Shown here: in pieces, positions 63,674-64,000 of the stretch
Position numbering within the stretch: the stretch's first letter is position 1
How the letters are laid out: each line of letters starts with the position of its first letter
NCBI RefSeq assembly: GCF_024300625.1
Contig: NZ_CP101322.1
Coordinates: 2,803,992 to 2,867,991, forward strand
DNA from: Halovivax gelatinilyticus
GTDB lineage: Archaea > Halobacteriota > Halobacteria > Halobacteriales > Natrialbaceae
DNA length: 64,000 nucleotides
Reading direction: 5' to 3'
Made by a program: the position numbers and the translations under genes
The notes under the pieces: generated by a model
Told to the model about the DNA's origin: nothing
Databases searched by the model: none
What the model saw: only the letters and a program-made list of their open reading frames with translations

Positions 63674-64000
63674 ATGAACGTCCTCGTCACCGGCGGCGCC
63701 GGGTTCATCGGCTCGCACGTCGCCCAGGCGCTGCTCGACGGTGGACACCACGTCGTCGTTCTCGATTCGATGGATCCGTACTACGACACCGAGATCAAAG
63801 CCGAGAACCGCTCGTGTTGTGAGCGGACGGCCGCCCACCGGTACTACTTCGTCGAGGGATCGATCACCGACGCGGATCTGGTCGACCGCGTCTTCTCGAG
63901 CTACGGGATCGAGTTCGTCTTCCACCAGGCGGCGCAGGCGGGCGTCCGGACCAGCGTCGAGAATCCGCACAAGCCCCACGAGATCAACACCACCGGCCTC
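63674..64000 (+). CDS. NAD-dependent sugar-nucleotide epimerase, 5' part (cut by window edge)
   Basis: The first 109 codons encode an extended-SDR epimerase. The NAD site is GGAGFIG (7-13), followed by 'VVVLDSMDPYYDTEIKAENRS', which resembles UDP-glucuronate/UDP-glucose 4-epimerases, and 'FVFHQAAQAGVRTSVENP', the family's substrate-side strand. The gene runs past the end of the window. It may supply nucleotide sugars for surface glycans. No stop is reached, so the full length is unknown. Confidence 0.85.
   Translation, partial: MNVLVTGGAGFIGSHVAQALLDGGHHVVVLDSMDPYYDTEIKAENRSCCERTAAHRYYFVEGSITDADLVDRVFSSYGIEFVFHQAAQAGVRTSVENPHKPHEINTTGL

Overview
The window is chromosomal DNA of a halophilic archaeon (class Halobacteria). 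The evidence is GC-rich coding sequence with very acidic predicted proteins, archaeal TATA-like boxes about 25-30 bp before start codons with little or no leader, a CetZ tubulin homologue, archaeal N-glycosylation genes (AglB, an AglG-like transferase), archaeal tRNA modification genes (taw1, an MtaB/CDKAL1-type methylthiotransferase), F420 biosynthesis genes and fused siroheme decarboxylase. It looks like ordinary core chromosome. I see no transposase, integrase, CRISPR array, rRNA or prophage. I cannot assign a genus.

Layout. 0.1-5.2 kb holds a RecA-like ATPase, a CoA-binding protein, an MBL-like protein, thiC, a PhzF protein and a zinc-ribbon protein. 5.4-12.8 kb is a glycosylation region: a GT4 glycosyltransferase, a methyltransferase, an AglG-like GT2, the oligosaccharyltransferase aglB, and a DUF368 membrane protein directly after aglB. 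12.8-15.3 kb has a 45-residue hydrophobic mini-protein facing a CHAT-domain protease. 15.5-22.6 kb holds housekeeping genes (phosphoglycolate phosphatase-like, taw1, VOC, a winged-helix regulator, an arylamine N-acetyltransferase) and an ABC-2 exporter whose ATPase gene carries a one-base frameshift. 22.8-27.2 kb has katG, an M48 protease and a GvpH/Hsp20-like protein. 27.2-30.4 kb has cofG, cofC and cetZ. 30.6-34.2 kb has an NDUFA9-like reductase, tmk, and a trkA gene flanked by two stand-alone Lrp/AsnC ligand-binding (RAM) proteins. 34.2-40.6 kb is a complete histidine-utilisation operon (hutU-hutG-hutI-hutH) with a divergent HTH-10 regulator. 40.6-41.2 kb has tRNA-Leu(TAA) and a degenerate tandem repeat of its 3' end. 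41.3-50 kb has a ferredoxin, a cyclophilin, an AstE/AspA-like hydrolase, a TrpD-like protein divergent from fused siroheme decarboxylase, a sulfatase, cobB and a DUF3179 protein. 50-52.6 kb is a tungstate-type ABC importer (tupABC). The remainder holds an HNH-like zinc protein, DUF547, an AI-2E-type permease, an MtaB-like enzyme, HIT, small zinc proteins, methionine aminopeptidase, a PAS histidine kinase, isoaspartyl peptidase, small membrane proteins, isocitrate dehydrogenase, and the start of a sugar-nucleotide epimerase cut by the window edge.

Genes that work together: aglB with the glycosyltransferases and perhaps the DUF368 protein (lipid-carrier recycling); cofC with cofG (F420 precursors); hutUGIH (histidine to glutamate); ahbAB and cobB (siroheme-derived tetrapyrroles); tupABC (oxyanion uptake); trkA with its RAM partners (potassium control). 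Several genes are too short for routine ORF calling: the 45-residue peptide at 12876, a 36-residue CPxC zinc protein at 59126-59236, and a 48-residue membrane peptide at 61561. The best candidates for undescribed biology are the aglB-DUF368 pair, the CHAT protease with its mini-protein, and the RAM-trkA-RAM arrangement.
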